DNA of 64,000 bases from Branchiostoma floridae (taxonomy: Eukaryota; Chordata; Leptocardii; Amphioxiformes; Branchiostomatidae). Below the pieces are notes generated by a model. That model was not told where the DNA came from. It saw only the letters and a program-made list of their open reading frames with translations, and made no database searches. The position numbers and the translations under genes were made by a program. Positions 1-13,800 of this stretch are shown here, one piece after another. Every line of letters begins with the position of its first letter. The stretch's first letter is position 1. The stretch is from contig NC_049981.1 in the NCBI RefSeq assembly GCF_000003815.2, positions 3,648,699-3,712,698 of the forward strand. The letters run 5' to 3'.

Positions 1-94
1 AACTGTGCCTCAGATAATTGTGCCCTGAGGTCTGACCAACGATCTGAATCCGTATTTTACCCCGAACCGTGCCTTGTGGTTAAATCTACAGTCT

Positions 95-101
<7 letters not shown>

Positions 102-157
<56 letters not shown>
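102..157. repeat. (TA)n microsatellite
   Basis: An uninterrupted run of TA dinucleotides about 56 bp long, 3' of the polycystin gene. Confidence 0.97.
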
Positions 158-159
<2 letters not shown>

Positions 160-410
160 TTGTTGTAGAAATTAGTGCTATGTCACCCGTCCGTTTTTGC
201 CACATCAACTCTAAGTCCGTAACTGCTCCAAGACGAGCGTGAACTACGTTGATTCTTCTTCATCACAGCGCGCCGAAAAACAAAGATAGCGGGGCTGCAG
301 GAAAAAAAGCACGTTGGACAGACCCCTAAAAACACTAAGCTCCGCCCCAAAGCACAGTATGGGACAAGGTCCCCTGTGTGCCCAGAACTGTGCGTGATTG
401 GGCACGATAC

Positions 411-481
411 GGGGCAGTCCCCGCGTGTCCCGAACCGTGCTTTTGCCCCAGGCACGGTTTGAGGCACGCGGGGACTGCCCC
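411..481. repeat. GC-rich foldback (inverted repeat) with a second hairpin at 477-508
   Basis: GGGGCAGTCCCCGCGTG at 411 pairs with its reverse complement at 465-481. The stem continues through CCGAACCGTGC/GCACGGTTTG, leaving a loop of about ten bases near 442-449. Immediately after, 477-508 is another 32-bp palindrome (GCCCCAAACCGTGCCT against its complement, one mismatch). Related AACCGTGCC words also occur at 1-80 and 505-525. Confidence 0.75.
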
Positions 482-545
482 AAACCGTGCCTAGGCACAG
501 TTTGGGGCAAGGCACGGTTCGGGGCGCAACAATAGCAGGACATTT

Positions 546-1650
546 GACTGAATGATTTGTCGATTACGGAGTGATATTGACTAGAATGTCATTTCATCTT
601 TATTATGATATTTGCTTAGACCACAGTGGCTTGAATGATGGATGCGAGGATAAAAGATTATTGTTAAAGAATCATGCATATCACCCATAGATAGCGACTA
701 TGTACAGTATCCAAAGTATCCATTATATTGCCATTATTAATGTAACGCAAGATCTTATTGACACTTTTGATTCTAGTTTGTACACTATGATGTTATGAGT
801 CAAGTTACGACAACGATAAGAGTCGGTACCAAACATGGTACGAAATATAGGAATGGGGAAATTCGTCTGCAAAAGACATTTGTGTCAAACATTTCACATT
901 TGACCTTAAGTTAGTTTGTAAACGATTAAGTCGTGAAACAGGATCAAGATTTGTACCAAGAATAGGGTAAACTCGACTGTAATGACAATTACACTATTTT
1001 CATCGATATCGCTAATTGTACACACGCAATTATATGACGATTTTATTACTGCCACACATATAAGGATATCACATCGTATCGCTGTAAGATGCAGAGGACA
1101 TTGTCGTTGATTTAGAACATCAATCCCCCTTTGTTATCCATAGACTATTGAATACCAAGACAGATACCAAACATAATTCAACCTAAAATATAATGACAAC
1201 TACAATATTTACATAGTTGAATGTTCACACGGTCATCACACATTGTTAATCTCAGAAATATAATAATGGGAATAACGAATATATAAAAAGCTAAAGAGTA
1301 GCTGACACGTAAACTACGTACAGGGAAACATAACCTTTCTAAACTACATGAGAACAGTGTGCAGCCTTATTGTGCCGTGTGTGTATTCAAGCTGATACAA
1401 AGTGATCCACTCTTGATTATATATCATTAATTTCCGTATTACTATGTATAATATAGAACTGGTACGAATTTACAAGACGCTTAAGTCAATGTAACTATAT
1501 AGTAAGTGAACAGTTTATTGTAAAACTATCATGCGACACATCTGTTATCCATTCATCATATTGCAACTCTTCATGTTCAAAATTGAACTATAATTTTTTT
1601 TTAAATTTAGCTAGCTATAATCTCACTTGATAAAATCGTACTTTCGTACA
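546..1650. other. 3' flank, no gene recognised
   Basis: AT-rich DNA without a supported ORF on either strand. No promoter or RNA gene recognised. Confidence 0.5.
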
Positions 1651-1654
1651 GTAA

Positions 1655-1660
1655 TTTAAT
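1655..1660 (-). promoter_or_regulatory. Candidate variant poly(A) signal (ATTAAA)
   Basis: ATTAAA on the minus strand lies about 31 nt after the proposed stop codon at 1691-1693. No AATAAA occurs close by. It is a plausible cleavage signal for the polycystin transcript, but a six-base AT-rich match in AT-rich DNA is weak evidence. Confidence 0.25.
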
Positions 1661-1690
1661 TGTGTCGAGCTTGTGGTCATTTGTGAAACT

Positions 1691-1854
1691 TCAAGCTTGC
1701 GAAGTACTTGGCTGAACGTCACACAGTGGAATCAGCTGACGATTCTTGCACTCAAACTTGTGAATCACGTCAGTCACCCTGTCCACTTCCTGCAGTACCG
1801 TTTCAGTCCGCTGGAGGGTCTCTTCCATAAAGTGGTCCGGAAGTGGTGCTTCAA
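1691..1854 (-). CDS. Terminal exon: C-terminal coiled coil
   Basis: This exon is not obvious as a long ORF, but it follows in frame from the S6 exon: the split codon G|TT gives ...DFD-VEAPLP. It encodes about 54 residues and ends in TGA at 1691-1693. The acceptor is TTTCTGAAG. The segment [17 protein letters not shown] then VTDVIHKFE has hydrophobic residues at heptad spacing, as expected for a short coiled coil. PKD1-family tails commonly carry a coiled coil used for assembly with a PKD2-type partner. There is no EF hand. If the upstream intron were retained, translation would instead stop at TAA 2168-2170 after about eight residues. Confidence 0.6.
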
Positions 1855-4800
1855 CTTCAGAAACGGCAAGAACGCAATGAATTTTAGTATAGCTTTTCTT
1901 TTTGTAATGCAGAACACTCTGAAATATTTGTTAATGATTAAAGTTTCTTTCTAAATCATTTGGTTATTTGATAACAATTGTTGGAATATTTGCCAGCAAT
2001 TGTTGGAATATTTCATGGCAATATTCGAATATTTCATGGCAATTTTCGAATATTTCATAGCTATAAACCTGCTGGAATCACAAGATGACTTCCTGCGATC
2101 TAATAGGTCTTGCTGTCTTTGGGAAAACGTTTACAAAAATATTAATTGCTAGGAGCTAACAAAACTGTTAGACAATGGTAGCTCTGATATTACCGTCAAA
2201 GTCCTGGGGTTCATGACGCATGCCCAGAAGACTCCTGAAGGAGTTCCAGAAGTAATCTCCCATCGCCGTGTCCACGCCGATGTCGTCTGACGTCTGACAG
2301 TAGCTCAGCCAGTTACAGAGCATCCCCACTCCGAGATTCATCTATAGGAGAACATAGACAGGGATATTTAGGCTACATGGTGTTGTTGAAGCTGTTGCAC
2401 TTATCATGCAAACTCGAACTCGGAATGGTTGGTGATAACAAATCATTATAAATATTTCTCTAAGACGGATTTGATTATTGTCTGACCAGGTAAAAGACGA
2501 AGACCATGACGAATGTAGAATAGTACAGAGGTCCCATGACACGATCTACTGCCTTCATATCGTCCGCAAAGACTCCGACGAACGGCCTCCCCAAGCCCAT
2601 CTCAAACAGCACGTACGACGTTTTCTTAAAGCCGGAGAAGGTCTCCATGTTTTTGCCGAAGATCAAATTCCCGCTGATGCCGTAGGCCACTATGATAACC
2701 AGCATGTACACAGCAAACCCGAAGGCTTCGCCGTATATCAGCTAGTGTAAACGAAAAAAAAATTGTTTTAAAAATCATTGGATCAACAGAATGGACAAAA
2801 CGTTAACATTTTGGGTAGAAATGTTCACGATGAATTCTACGTACGCGAGGCAGAGCGTAGACGGTAGCCACGCCCCTGGAGAAGTTGAGAACCCGCAGGA
2901 TGCAGAAGGTACTGATGAAGATGGAGAAGGACAGGACCTCCTTGAAGGTAGCGTCCCATTGGCCAGCGGTACTGATGTCTACGAACTCATTGATGCCGAA
3001 CACCCCTGTAAAAATCCATGTGTGAAAACGTTATTGTAAAAATGTTTGGCTGTATCTCGACAATCTCTAAACCGATGGGTGAAAAGGATGTTTTTACATA
3101 TGCAAAAAGGGTTTCTGCTTTCCCCCAAATGTAGGCAACATGTAGATAGTTTGTCAGCAGATACCTTTTGCTTGTTGTATATCACGCAGTGCAGCAGCTG
3201 CCTGGATGTATCGAAGTGCGAAGGTAACAATGACGGCTGTCGACAAACCAATGTTGCACAGGATCAAGACGTTCCAGAAACTGGTGAAGTACGCACGACC
3301 GCTCTTCCGTATGTTCCAAATCTCATTGAGGATGTTGTAGATGTAGAAAAGGACGAACAAGATGTGGAAAAGCATCTGGACATAGTCGTCTGCTGTCTGG
3401 TACTGGAACAACCGGAAAGACTGGATACTGGGCTGGAGTTCAGCAGCGCCCCCTGGGAGGTACTGCAGCCTGAACACCACGCTACTGAACAGCTTGACGT
3501 CAGGGTGGTAGAAGTTGGCCCGGAGCATGAGAGTGTCTGAAACCATCAGGATCCAGTCGGTCTGTTTTAGGAAGTCTATCACTGCAGCAGCCTGACCAGC
3601 ACCTCGTGACAGGTCCACCGTGGTCAAGCACGACGAACTCCCGTTTCTGTAATAAACAATAACGACAATTTTCTAGCAAAAAAAGGAAAAGGGAAGGTAC
3701 GAGGGCGATTCAAAAAGTAATGCCACTGGTTCTATAACAGGCTCATTTTTTCATCGAATGAGTTGAAGTTTGGCACAAAGGTACAAAAATATATCCTCTT
3801 GAGATTGAGACATCTCAATTTGTTGTTAAGATTTTTATGACTGACTGAGTTGAGTTCAAGATGACCACACCCTTGTTATCCAGTCGGAAGAAATTAGAGG
3901 GTCAATTAACGTGCGATTGGTAATGTCCCTGAATCACTTGTAGCTATTGTAAGAAACTAAAATTGCACATGTGTCAAGTTGCATTTCTCTATAAGCCACA
4001 TGCCTATTTTCATCTTTTAAATACAACAATTTATTATTTGTTCGTTCCTGGTGTGAAGTAAGGTCGTTAGGGTCGTAATTAGCGGTGGATTACGGGTGGG
4101 CTGCTTAAAGTTTCTATAACCGACTTTCGTATCAACTGAGAAAAATCAAACTTAACACACTTCTTGGTCTTGAAACAGTTAATAATTGTGCAATGTTTCG
4201 CATCTGTTGGTTAATGGAAAACAGTCTACAAAAACCTTTATTCAACAAATCACATATTTGGCTATTAATCAAACTGTCTGTAATATAGCAACTCGCTCTG
4301 TTCTAGTGGCTGTAAAAGATGAACCATTAAAAGTTCAAACATGAAATTTAGCATGTAATCTATAGAGACATTTGTTATTATACAGGTAAAATTTCAGCTT
4401 ACTACAATAGTTTTAAAATGGTAATTCTAGAGGAACTGATCTCCTGACAAGCTTAAGATCGTGGTCATCTTAAAGTCATCTCTGTTGCTCATAAAGATCT
4501 AAACCTCAAATCGAGATATCTCAATCTCAAGAGGATATAGTCTTGTACATTTGTGCCAAATTTGAACTCATCCGATGAAAAAATGAGCCCGTAATAAAAC
4601 CAGTGGCATTCATTTTTGAACCGCCCTCGTATATAAAAAGATTTTTGATTGCAAATACCTATAAACGAAAATTAAGAGGTTGATATATTATATCAACTCT
4701 CATAATTTCAACGGGAACTATAATAGCGCCACATTAAAAAAACATTTGTTATAGAGGCCTTCTCAAGACTGTCTTGAACACCTAAATATCTAAAATGTAC

Positions 4801-7800
4801 TACTGATGCTCAATTGGAACATCACTTTAGATTTATGCATTTTTTGTCATGTGGCGGTATTATAGCATTCGCTGGAATTATGAGAGTTGATACTAAATGA
4901 AACAAATTGATAGAGGACGTTGAGCTCATTTTCTCTGGATACGTACATAAAACTTGCCAACAATTCATCAGCATCAAATACGTTTGATATTCGACCAATG
5001 CATGCAATACAAAAGGAATTTATTCATTGTACCTGACTTCGTTGACAATAAATACAGCGTCGCTGTTCGAACAGTTCTTTCCATTCTGTCGGCCGAGAGC
5101 TCCATTCAGTAGATTCATCATCAACTCAGGATAGAGTTTTTGCTGACTAGTTTCGAGGTCTATATCTATTGGGTCCTCTGCAATTGAATGAACATTCCGA
5201 TAAAGACTCTGTTGACCAATTCAACACATTTTTACTCAATGGTCACCAGATGACCAGAAGGTCACATCAAGCTTTGACGCTAAGGCCACTGAGAGGTTTC
5301 GGTTTATATGTAACATTAACAGCATCTCCTCTCCCTAAGTCAGAAACTTTATGGTTGAGACAAGCTCAACTGCTCACTGTGATTGAGGAATAACTAATCC
5401 ACATTGGACCAAAGACACTTTTTACCTGGATGTTTGGTGATTCTCTCCAGGCGAACAGGACCGATCCGGAACGCGTTTGTTCCAGCCGGAAACTGTTTGT
5501 CCAGCCAGCTGAGCTTCTGCCCGCTGTACCCCCGCTCTGGGTGGAGAGACGGGATCAGTTCAGACGACAACCACTCCCAGGCGTCGTCTACTGTGGCGAC
5601 CTGAGAAGATAGTGTTAAATCATGACATATAAACTTGATAAATGACTAGTTGTTGGGATAGTCAATGATTGCAAAGATCAGAGCAGTTACCACTAATAGA
5701 AATCTGCATAGGCGATATTGAAAAAGTTAGCAAGTTCAGGGTGTCATAATCTCATCCGTGAACATTCCAGGTCATAAGAACTCACCCCACACAGCAGCCC
5801 GCTTTCTCAAGTTTCTAAAAGTCTAATTTTTAAACTTTCTGACCAGCGCAAGATATCCCACCGGTCAACCTACACCAATATGAAATGTTTCTTACATTTT
5901 CTTGTTACAAGTCGAAAATAGGCTAAAATACTCATTTTGAGCCTTCTGCGGCTGCGTCAATTAGGGTCATTGCCCATCATGGTCAAAGAGGTCATCATCG
6001 CCGGCTACTCACAGGTGTGTAATGCATAACGGTGATTTAACAGTTATGCCAACGGCCGACAAACCAACCAACCAACCGACCAACCAACCATAACTTACCA
6101 AAATAGTGTAAAATGAACGCCATTTGGCGCTCAATTTTCTAAACATTTCTACCACTCTGTTATCGCCCGGATTGCTGTTTAGCCTGCCAGCTTGAGAACA
6201 GCAGTTTTTGCAACCGTACCTCCTCATACTCGGATAGCAGGCTGTTCTCCAGAGAGGTCCTGATATGGTAGACGTGTCTGTCGAAGCCCAGAATCCCGAT
6301 GTAGAAGGCATTTCCAGTGAAGATGAGCAGAAACACCAGGAGCACCAGGATGTTTCTACCTGTTGTCATCCTTTCGGTCCAGTTCGGGTCATGGTCGGTC
6401 TTCCTCGGGACCGGTGGTAAAACCCTCCGAGCGGGAACTGAATCAGAAATACAGAACACCAATGACGTTAGCTGTATAAATACTTTAGATAAAGGCTCAA
6501 TTTTGCCAAAAGAACGTTGAAGATGTTGTTCTATCTAGTTAATTGTTCTTCTTTTGAATAAATCATACAAAAAAAAATGTTATACCCCATGCTCTGATAG
6601 TGAAAAAATACAAAGCCGCTTATTGACTAGGACTAGGGTAGTGGCAGTCTACTATAGTCTTACACGTGAAACTTTTGAAGACAAACCTGTATATTCTCTG
6701 CTCTTTTTCTTAAGGACACCGATTGGACAACGCCCTGTGTCCGATAAATCCTTCCCCAAAACTCCCCGAGCACAAGCGGTCACAGACCACACAATAGGTC
6801 CGATGATGACCGCCTTTGTGTAAGCAGTCAGAAAAATCTGCAAAGTACGTACAGCGGTTAAGTCACAAACAATCATAAAATACATCGACAAAAACTAAAA
6901 ACGTTTATTGGAATGTTTATTGTTAAAAAGTACTTACGAATTTTAAGGGATAATAAGTTCTATATAGGGATGCTCTAGAGTCTACCTGCAGCATCAAGCT
7001 GCGTGCCGTCTTCTGGTTTTGCCATCTTGGATTTTAGCCGATAAAGTCATTAAATTAGTATAATTCATTCATATCTATTTTCGAAAGATATACTTCATTT
7101 AATAACATTGTATCAATGCCATCAAGTAGCCGAAATCATGTACAATTGATTGATAGATCCGACATTTAGTGATTTTTGTCCAAAATACATGTCAAAAACC
7201 TGTTGCATAGCAAAACAAGAAAAAACGGAAAACTTTGCAACCTTTCTCAATCTGTTGCCAACTAATTTTCTTAAATTTTGGTTACTTTAGCATAAGCCCT
7301 TCAGGCGGTATGCGACATCAAAGTTGGCACAGGCCTCAAACCCTATACCACCCCCACCCCTACCGGCCGCACCCCCGGTCTGAATGCATGCTAACCTGAA
7401 CAGGCTCCAGCAGAAACGTAGAGAATAAGAATGCCAGGACGAATTCCTTTAGCCAGGCCTGGCTTCTCTCAGCTCCAAACTGCAGACTGTACACGATGAC
7501 GAAGAAGCTGCTGCAGACAGACGTCAGGATGGCGAGGATCCACGCCACCGTCTTGTAAGGAAACCGGCGGGTCGTTTGAGATGTCGGCTTTTTCATCACT
7601 CCAGGAGGAATCTGATCCTCCAACGCAGGCTGCTTGCGAAACATCGGCACGAGGATGACGTAAACTGGCAGGAACACTGTGAAGGATGTAGCTGCAGTAC
7701 CAATCAGTTCCGATAGACGGAGAGTGATGACTCCAGCGTCGAACAAAATGACATCGTGTGCACCCAGTTTGACCCCGTACCACATGGCGCTGCCCACCAT

Positions 7801-10800
7801 CCACAGGGTGGTCTGAGCCAGGCAGCAAACCAGGCGCTGCGCCCGGCTGAAGTGTCTCACGCCGGAGTTACACACGGCTGACAGGAGCAGATGGTCGTCG
7901 TACAGAAGGTACAGAAACGTCGGCAGGGTATACTCGGACATGCTAAGGTAAATATAACGACATTTGTCCATGGTCAAGAATCCCAAGACGGGGAGAATTG
8001 CTTCTATAACATGTTATATACTTTTCTTGCGCGTAATTAACCTTCAAGTTTCAAGTTGTGTTTCTTCATCGTTTGCATTGACTGTCACTTTCAATTCAAA
8101 GCCGATGAATCACAAGTTCAGATTACTTAATTACTAGTTTAAGTGAAGGGAACTGCCGTAAAAAAAACTTACCGCTTTTCTCCATCAGCTGCCTGCAAGG
8201 TCCTTATTGTCCTACCGTCTCCTTTACGAGAGGACAGCCAGGAGTAACAAGGGAAACTGAATCTGTGCAAAAAAGACACAACCCAAAAATAACGACCGAC
8301 CATTTGTTTCACGAGCCATCGATTTTGCTTCTATTGTCAAATGTGTAAGGAGCAGGAGATGCTCAGTCTGTAAGTACAACCTACTCAGCATTACAAAATT
8401 AATTTAAAAAAGTCAGTGAAAACCCGCTTCTATATCGTGTAGAATACAATTTGTTCTGAAGCCACAGCCTTAAACTATGGATAGAAATCAAATAGCCAAA
8501 AGTTGACCCAGTACCCACCCTTGTGATGTCTGTACGTCCCAGACCTTGACGTTGTCTATGAAGAGTGACTCCATGGCGCCCTTCCCGGAGCTGTCGTGCC
8601 AGACCTGTACAGACTGAAGCTCGCCGATTGAGGCCGGTGTCGTCATGATGTGGTACGTGTCACCTCCTCTGGCTAGGATCTTAACACAGATACAAACAGG
8701 GGGAATTGTAGTTTTCTTGATCATTTTCAGTTGTGCTTCTTCTCTCCATGGCAAAGTCTGCATTACTTTATGATACCTTGTTTTAGCTGCAAATTACAGC
8801 GCCGAGTCTTTATCTTACGTGTTTAGAGACGCACAAATGTAAACCAACACATCTCACCAGGCCTGCAGGGTTGAGAGTGACCATGGCTGTCCTGCCCTCT
8901 GACCCTGTGATCATCAGCCCGACCACAGACGCCGTGCCGGCATCAGGCTGGGTTCCCGTACGGACGGACACGACGTAGACGTAGTCCGCACCGGGAACAT
9001 CCGATGGGATTGTGGAGACTTTGGGAACAATGGCCATGTTGGAGTTTGCTTTGGCGAGCTTTGCTGCTTGTCCAAGAGCAATGCTGTCGGCCACTGCGGT
9101 TTGTAGAGCGATGTGGCTCTGAAAAGGCATGGATGACTAAATATTGAATTTCTATAAAGTTAAAATTGATACCTGATACAAACAGCTTATGGTTCCATTG
9201 CATGCACCTGAGAGTGATGTGATTGGTTGGAGCAGTGTAAAGTACCAGCGTTCAACGTACTAGGTATCGTAAACATTGCTAAATACGTTTAGAATATCTG
9301 TTTTGAACAACAGTCACATAAGCAATTTTACGTACCCTGATGTTTGACTGTAATATCAATAGTTGGGATATCAAAAAGATCATCCACAATGCTAAGATCG
9401 TTCCGTATACGGTCGCATTAGTGGACAACTTTTGAGTGTTGTTATAAAACTTGTCGAAGTTCACGAAATTAGGGAGTGCCAGAAAAGACGCTGCCAGAAT
9501 CACCCTGGAGCTTTTCCCATCGCTATTTGGTGCCATGTCACACGTGCACCGAGTGGTGGTCTCATTCGTTTCAATGCCAACCTGCGGTGCAGATATTACA
9601 TAGTGGTGGTCAGAAAAGCAACAGCTTTTTTTAAACTGTAAAGGCAAAATCCAGTACTTCTAATTGAGTATGATAATGAAAATGAAAGCAAATGCTATGT
9701 CTTTGCTAGCAAAAGAGAGATGAAGCAAAAAGCGGTATCAATTTTAACAAACTCTCAAATCTCAAAGTACCAGTTGCCGAAAATGAAATTCATTAAAAAA
9801 TAAGCTCTACTGGCAATCACGTACGTCACCTTTGATTGTCTACATCAACCAGTTAAACGAGCAATATTATACTATCATATCGGTAAGTCAGTAAAACCTG
9901 GCAGCGGCGGTTGTCCCACGTCTGGTTCTCGTGAAACCTGCAGGGATGACGTCACGACCTGCGGGGGGCAGGGTCCGAAGGACCGCTGACGCCAGGAGCC
10001 GTCTAAAACCACCATGGGATTGATCTCCACCTGATTCACAACCAAACATAAGTGTTAATTTATGAGGGACTTATATGTTCATTCACTGTCACAGAAAAAG
10101 AATTCAAACCAATAAGTTGGAATCCAGAGAAAAATCTTAACTTAGAGTAGACACATGCATGATATACAGTTCTACATAATTTGTACGTCCCGTTTGTTAC
10201 CTGCAATTAAACCTCGGCTGACACATTGGAAGAAACTTATCATTTATCATACTGTACTGAAGTTTGTCATGATGTTTTAAACTTATATTACATTACTAAT
10301 AGTTAACATCTGAAACCATGTAGATAAAGAACTTCAATTAGAGAAATTCGATAGTAGTGATCAGGTTCTGTCGACCTTTTCTCTTCACTCCAACCATGAG
10401 CCATCCGCGCTCCATGCTGATCTCCGGAACAAATGATGTACTGAAATTGGAGTAAACGAGACCAAACGGCATATCAAAACCGCCATAGTCAGTGACTTCG
10501 GGAGGTTTGACGGTTGTTGTGTAGTCGTATTCTTCCTCAGTTGGGAAGTCGTGAAACCGGAAGTACACCTGCAGCTCCGTGTCGACATCATCGACTGAGA
10601 ACCTGAGCAGGGGCACCTGGCCTCCATCGGCGATGTACATGGCGTGATGCTTCATGTTGGTGTCACGGCTGGGAACCTTGGTCAGGGGGAAGGATCTACC
10701 TGCATCATCAAGGTTCTGCCTGTATGATGTCGACAGGGTGTCATGATACTGTTCTCCTGTGGTCCTAAACTGCACTCTCTGTTTGACGACAACGGTGATG

Positions 10801-13800
10801 TTTGGCTGCCCGCTTGATGCATCAGGAAGATCCTTCTCTTTGGTGATTGTTACCATGACTACCGATGAGGTCACCTTAGTTTTCTCCACACTCCACACAA
10901 ATGGATCCTCAACAAATGCCACAACCTGAGAGAGGCATAGAATTAAAGGCCGTTAACTTTTGCTAACCACAATTTTCATACGAAATTGAAACATCGCTCT
11001 TTTACCACCTACAAACCGTGACAATGATTGTTATAGTTACATATCAGAAGAATTGAATGTAGGTGTATAATGACATAATATAGAACGACTTAGGTCAATA
11101 AGAATTTGCATGCCTTCATGGTGGAATCCTTCGGAAAGCTGTCCTCCTTTGTGAACACGATGGAGCCGACGTCATCACTGATAGGAACGGTACCGACATC
11201 CGGGACACTCTTTTTCACGGCCGTCAGCACACCGTCTGACCGGATGTACGTACTTTCAACTTCCGGTGGTGTCTCTTCCAACAGCTTGTCTGCTGCCGCA
11301 TCCAGTAGCTCCAGTAGATCTCTCGTTTCGCTCATAACCTATATTGTGGGACAAGTTCTTTCAGCCAAATGCTCTTTGATAGAATATTACGTTATCTGAA
11401 TATTTTTTTTTAATAATGTGTCTATTATACGGGTCCGTCTTTCTTAATATTGATACCTGAACATCGTCTGCTTCTGACAATGAATATGTTTTACCTAGAA
11501 TTTCCCGGCAATTAGGAATACATTTAGATACATAGCAATCAACAGGGCACCTACCCGAGATTTCAGGCGTTCTTTCCTCATTTAGTTCTGTTATTAGCTG
11601 TTCTACAGGTGATTTGTCTGTAGCCCTGACGTCTATCAGTTTCTTTAACTCATCTGTTACACCAGAGGAAAGGTCAATGGTCGTCTCCATAGCAACGGTC
11701 TTTCTGCTTTTGTCTTGAGCTCGAAGAACCGACGACGTAGAGTCAGTCACTTCTGTATAATTGGTACGGAAGTCAGATATATATAACTAAAGACGTAGTG
11801 GATGATGGTAACACAATAGATTATTGATAATAGCTTGAAGCATGAAGGGTGTGAAATGAATGATTTTAGTTTTTTCAACCTCGTTGTCGTCTTTTCATTG
11901 TTTTTTAAACTTTTGATGCATTAGTTGTAGATGCAGGCTGCATGTAGTCAATGGCCCATCTTATGAGCATAAGAAACGTCCTAGTAGTTTATTTACTTGT
12001 GACTACAAAGTCCCGTTAAGCATTAAGACGTTCGTATCTAAGAAAGAAAAAGAGAACCTTGTAGAAGTTCCTTTCGATCCTCTAGGGTACCACTGAAGTG
12101 GTTCACCTTCTCATTAAGAGTCTTGATAAGGACAGGGATCTCCTCCTGTAGTTTAAGGAATTGGCACACCACTTATAAGAACATTTCTTCGAGAATAACG
12201 CCAGTACTCACTTGGTCTAAACAATTACGGAAGTATACAACACGCAGAAGAATATAATTAAGCTACATACATTGGTAACAAATATATGATGAATTCAGGA
12301 CAAATTATGTAGTATTACCTCTATCAGAAAGTGCGCCTGGGTTGATGATTCTTGAGTGGTGGTGAAAACTGGAGGTGGAGGTGTCGGCTCGGCTGTACTG
12401 GGCGGCAGGGTGGGGAGTGTGGTCATAGGCGACATGATGGAAGCATCGTCATCCATATAATCAGATGAGTCCCCATCCATGCCTGTAGTAAAATTTTGAA
12501 ACCATTTGAAGAATGGCTGTTTTACAAAAGGTGATTTCACAATATTGTTAAGATGAAATGTTTCCTGCTCTCTATAACATTAAATAAGCTATCAATCAAA
12601 TATTTTCTTTTCTATATCGCACAGCTAATTTCACCGTTTAAACGCGTGTGCGTTCTGTTTACCTCCGAAGACGAATGGCGTTGTCGTTTTGACGGTTGTT
12701 GTTGAACTTGTAGGCATCACGTCTGTAGTGGACATGGTGGAAGTGTCCATCAGACGAGCTGTGCTGGTCTGTTGTCGGGTCAGTATCCAGTTGTTTGGTT
12801 GAGCAGGGGAGGTGGTAGGTGATGTAAGCTGTTGTGTTGTAGTTGATGTTGTTGTAGAAAGTTCTGTGAGGAGGATGAGTATGTAAGTGCCCTGGCGTTA
12901 GGCATCTAAGTCTTTACTACCCCTTTTATTTCTTCTAGATTCTGCGCTGGGTTCAATGTTCACTTTTGGATTTGAAGTTAATCATTGAAAGTTAGATACA
13001 TTCGAACTGATGAAGTTGCCCTTGGAGAAAAGGTGAACGTATAAACTAAATGAAATCAACCAAGCTCACGTAGTAGGCCGGTTCCATATCATAAACAGAC
13101 AACACTCAAAAGCGTCCAACAGAAAAATATTAAGACGGTACATGACGTACCAATGCAGCTATGTCCGTCCCAGCCCATCACGAACCCTTCACTACAGGAA
13201 CAGTTGTAGCTTCCTACAGTGTTGGTGCAGAACTGGCTACAGCCGCCATTCTTAGTAGAACACTCGTCAACATCTGCAAAGAAAGACAAATAGAAGTATA
13301 CAATAATCAATTTACTCTTACTTAACTTGTTTTCTGCAAAGAGACTCAGAAACTCAAGAACTGGCAGTATACAACCAGGTGCTCTGATCACATTCCCTCC
13401 AAATACAAAACGTTCGAAATAAAAGAAAATAAACAAGTGAGATTTACCATTACAGTGATGTAAAAAACTGTCCAGGCTGAACCCTTCCCTACACGAACAA
13501 CTGTAATATCCTACAGCGTTGTTACAGACCTGACCACAGCCACCATTTCTGATGAGGCACTCATCAAAATCTGTGGACCAGAAAACAGATAAGCACTGGA
13601 AAAATATGATGCCAAAGTAATAAAAGGTTCTAGTTTAATCCCATTTTCCACAGATGCTGGACTTTATTTCACATTTTGTAACGTATTTATTTTCAGGACA
13701 TCATCACGGCTTATCATGTCACAGTCATACCCGTTATAATTATTTGTCCGCCAACGGCTAAAGATGCCCCCTGAAGTTCCATCCACGCCCCCCTCCCATA

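Noticed and set aside
2168-2170. TAA as the normal stop of the polycystin protein
   Set aside because: An in-phase downstream exon with a plausible coiled coil (1691-1854) fits a GT donor at 2193; the TAA is kept only as an alternative end.
3046-3540. Plus-strand ORF of 164 codons
   Set aside because: It is the antisense shadow of the TOP/S2-S3 exon, which has clear family motifs on the minus strand.
9898-9937. 40-nt microexon as the full explanation for the GPS frame shift
   Set aside because: It fits the downstream phase, but the upstream GAIN exon ends in a phase that does not match it, so a frame break or an unseen exon is still needed.
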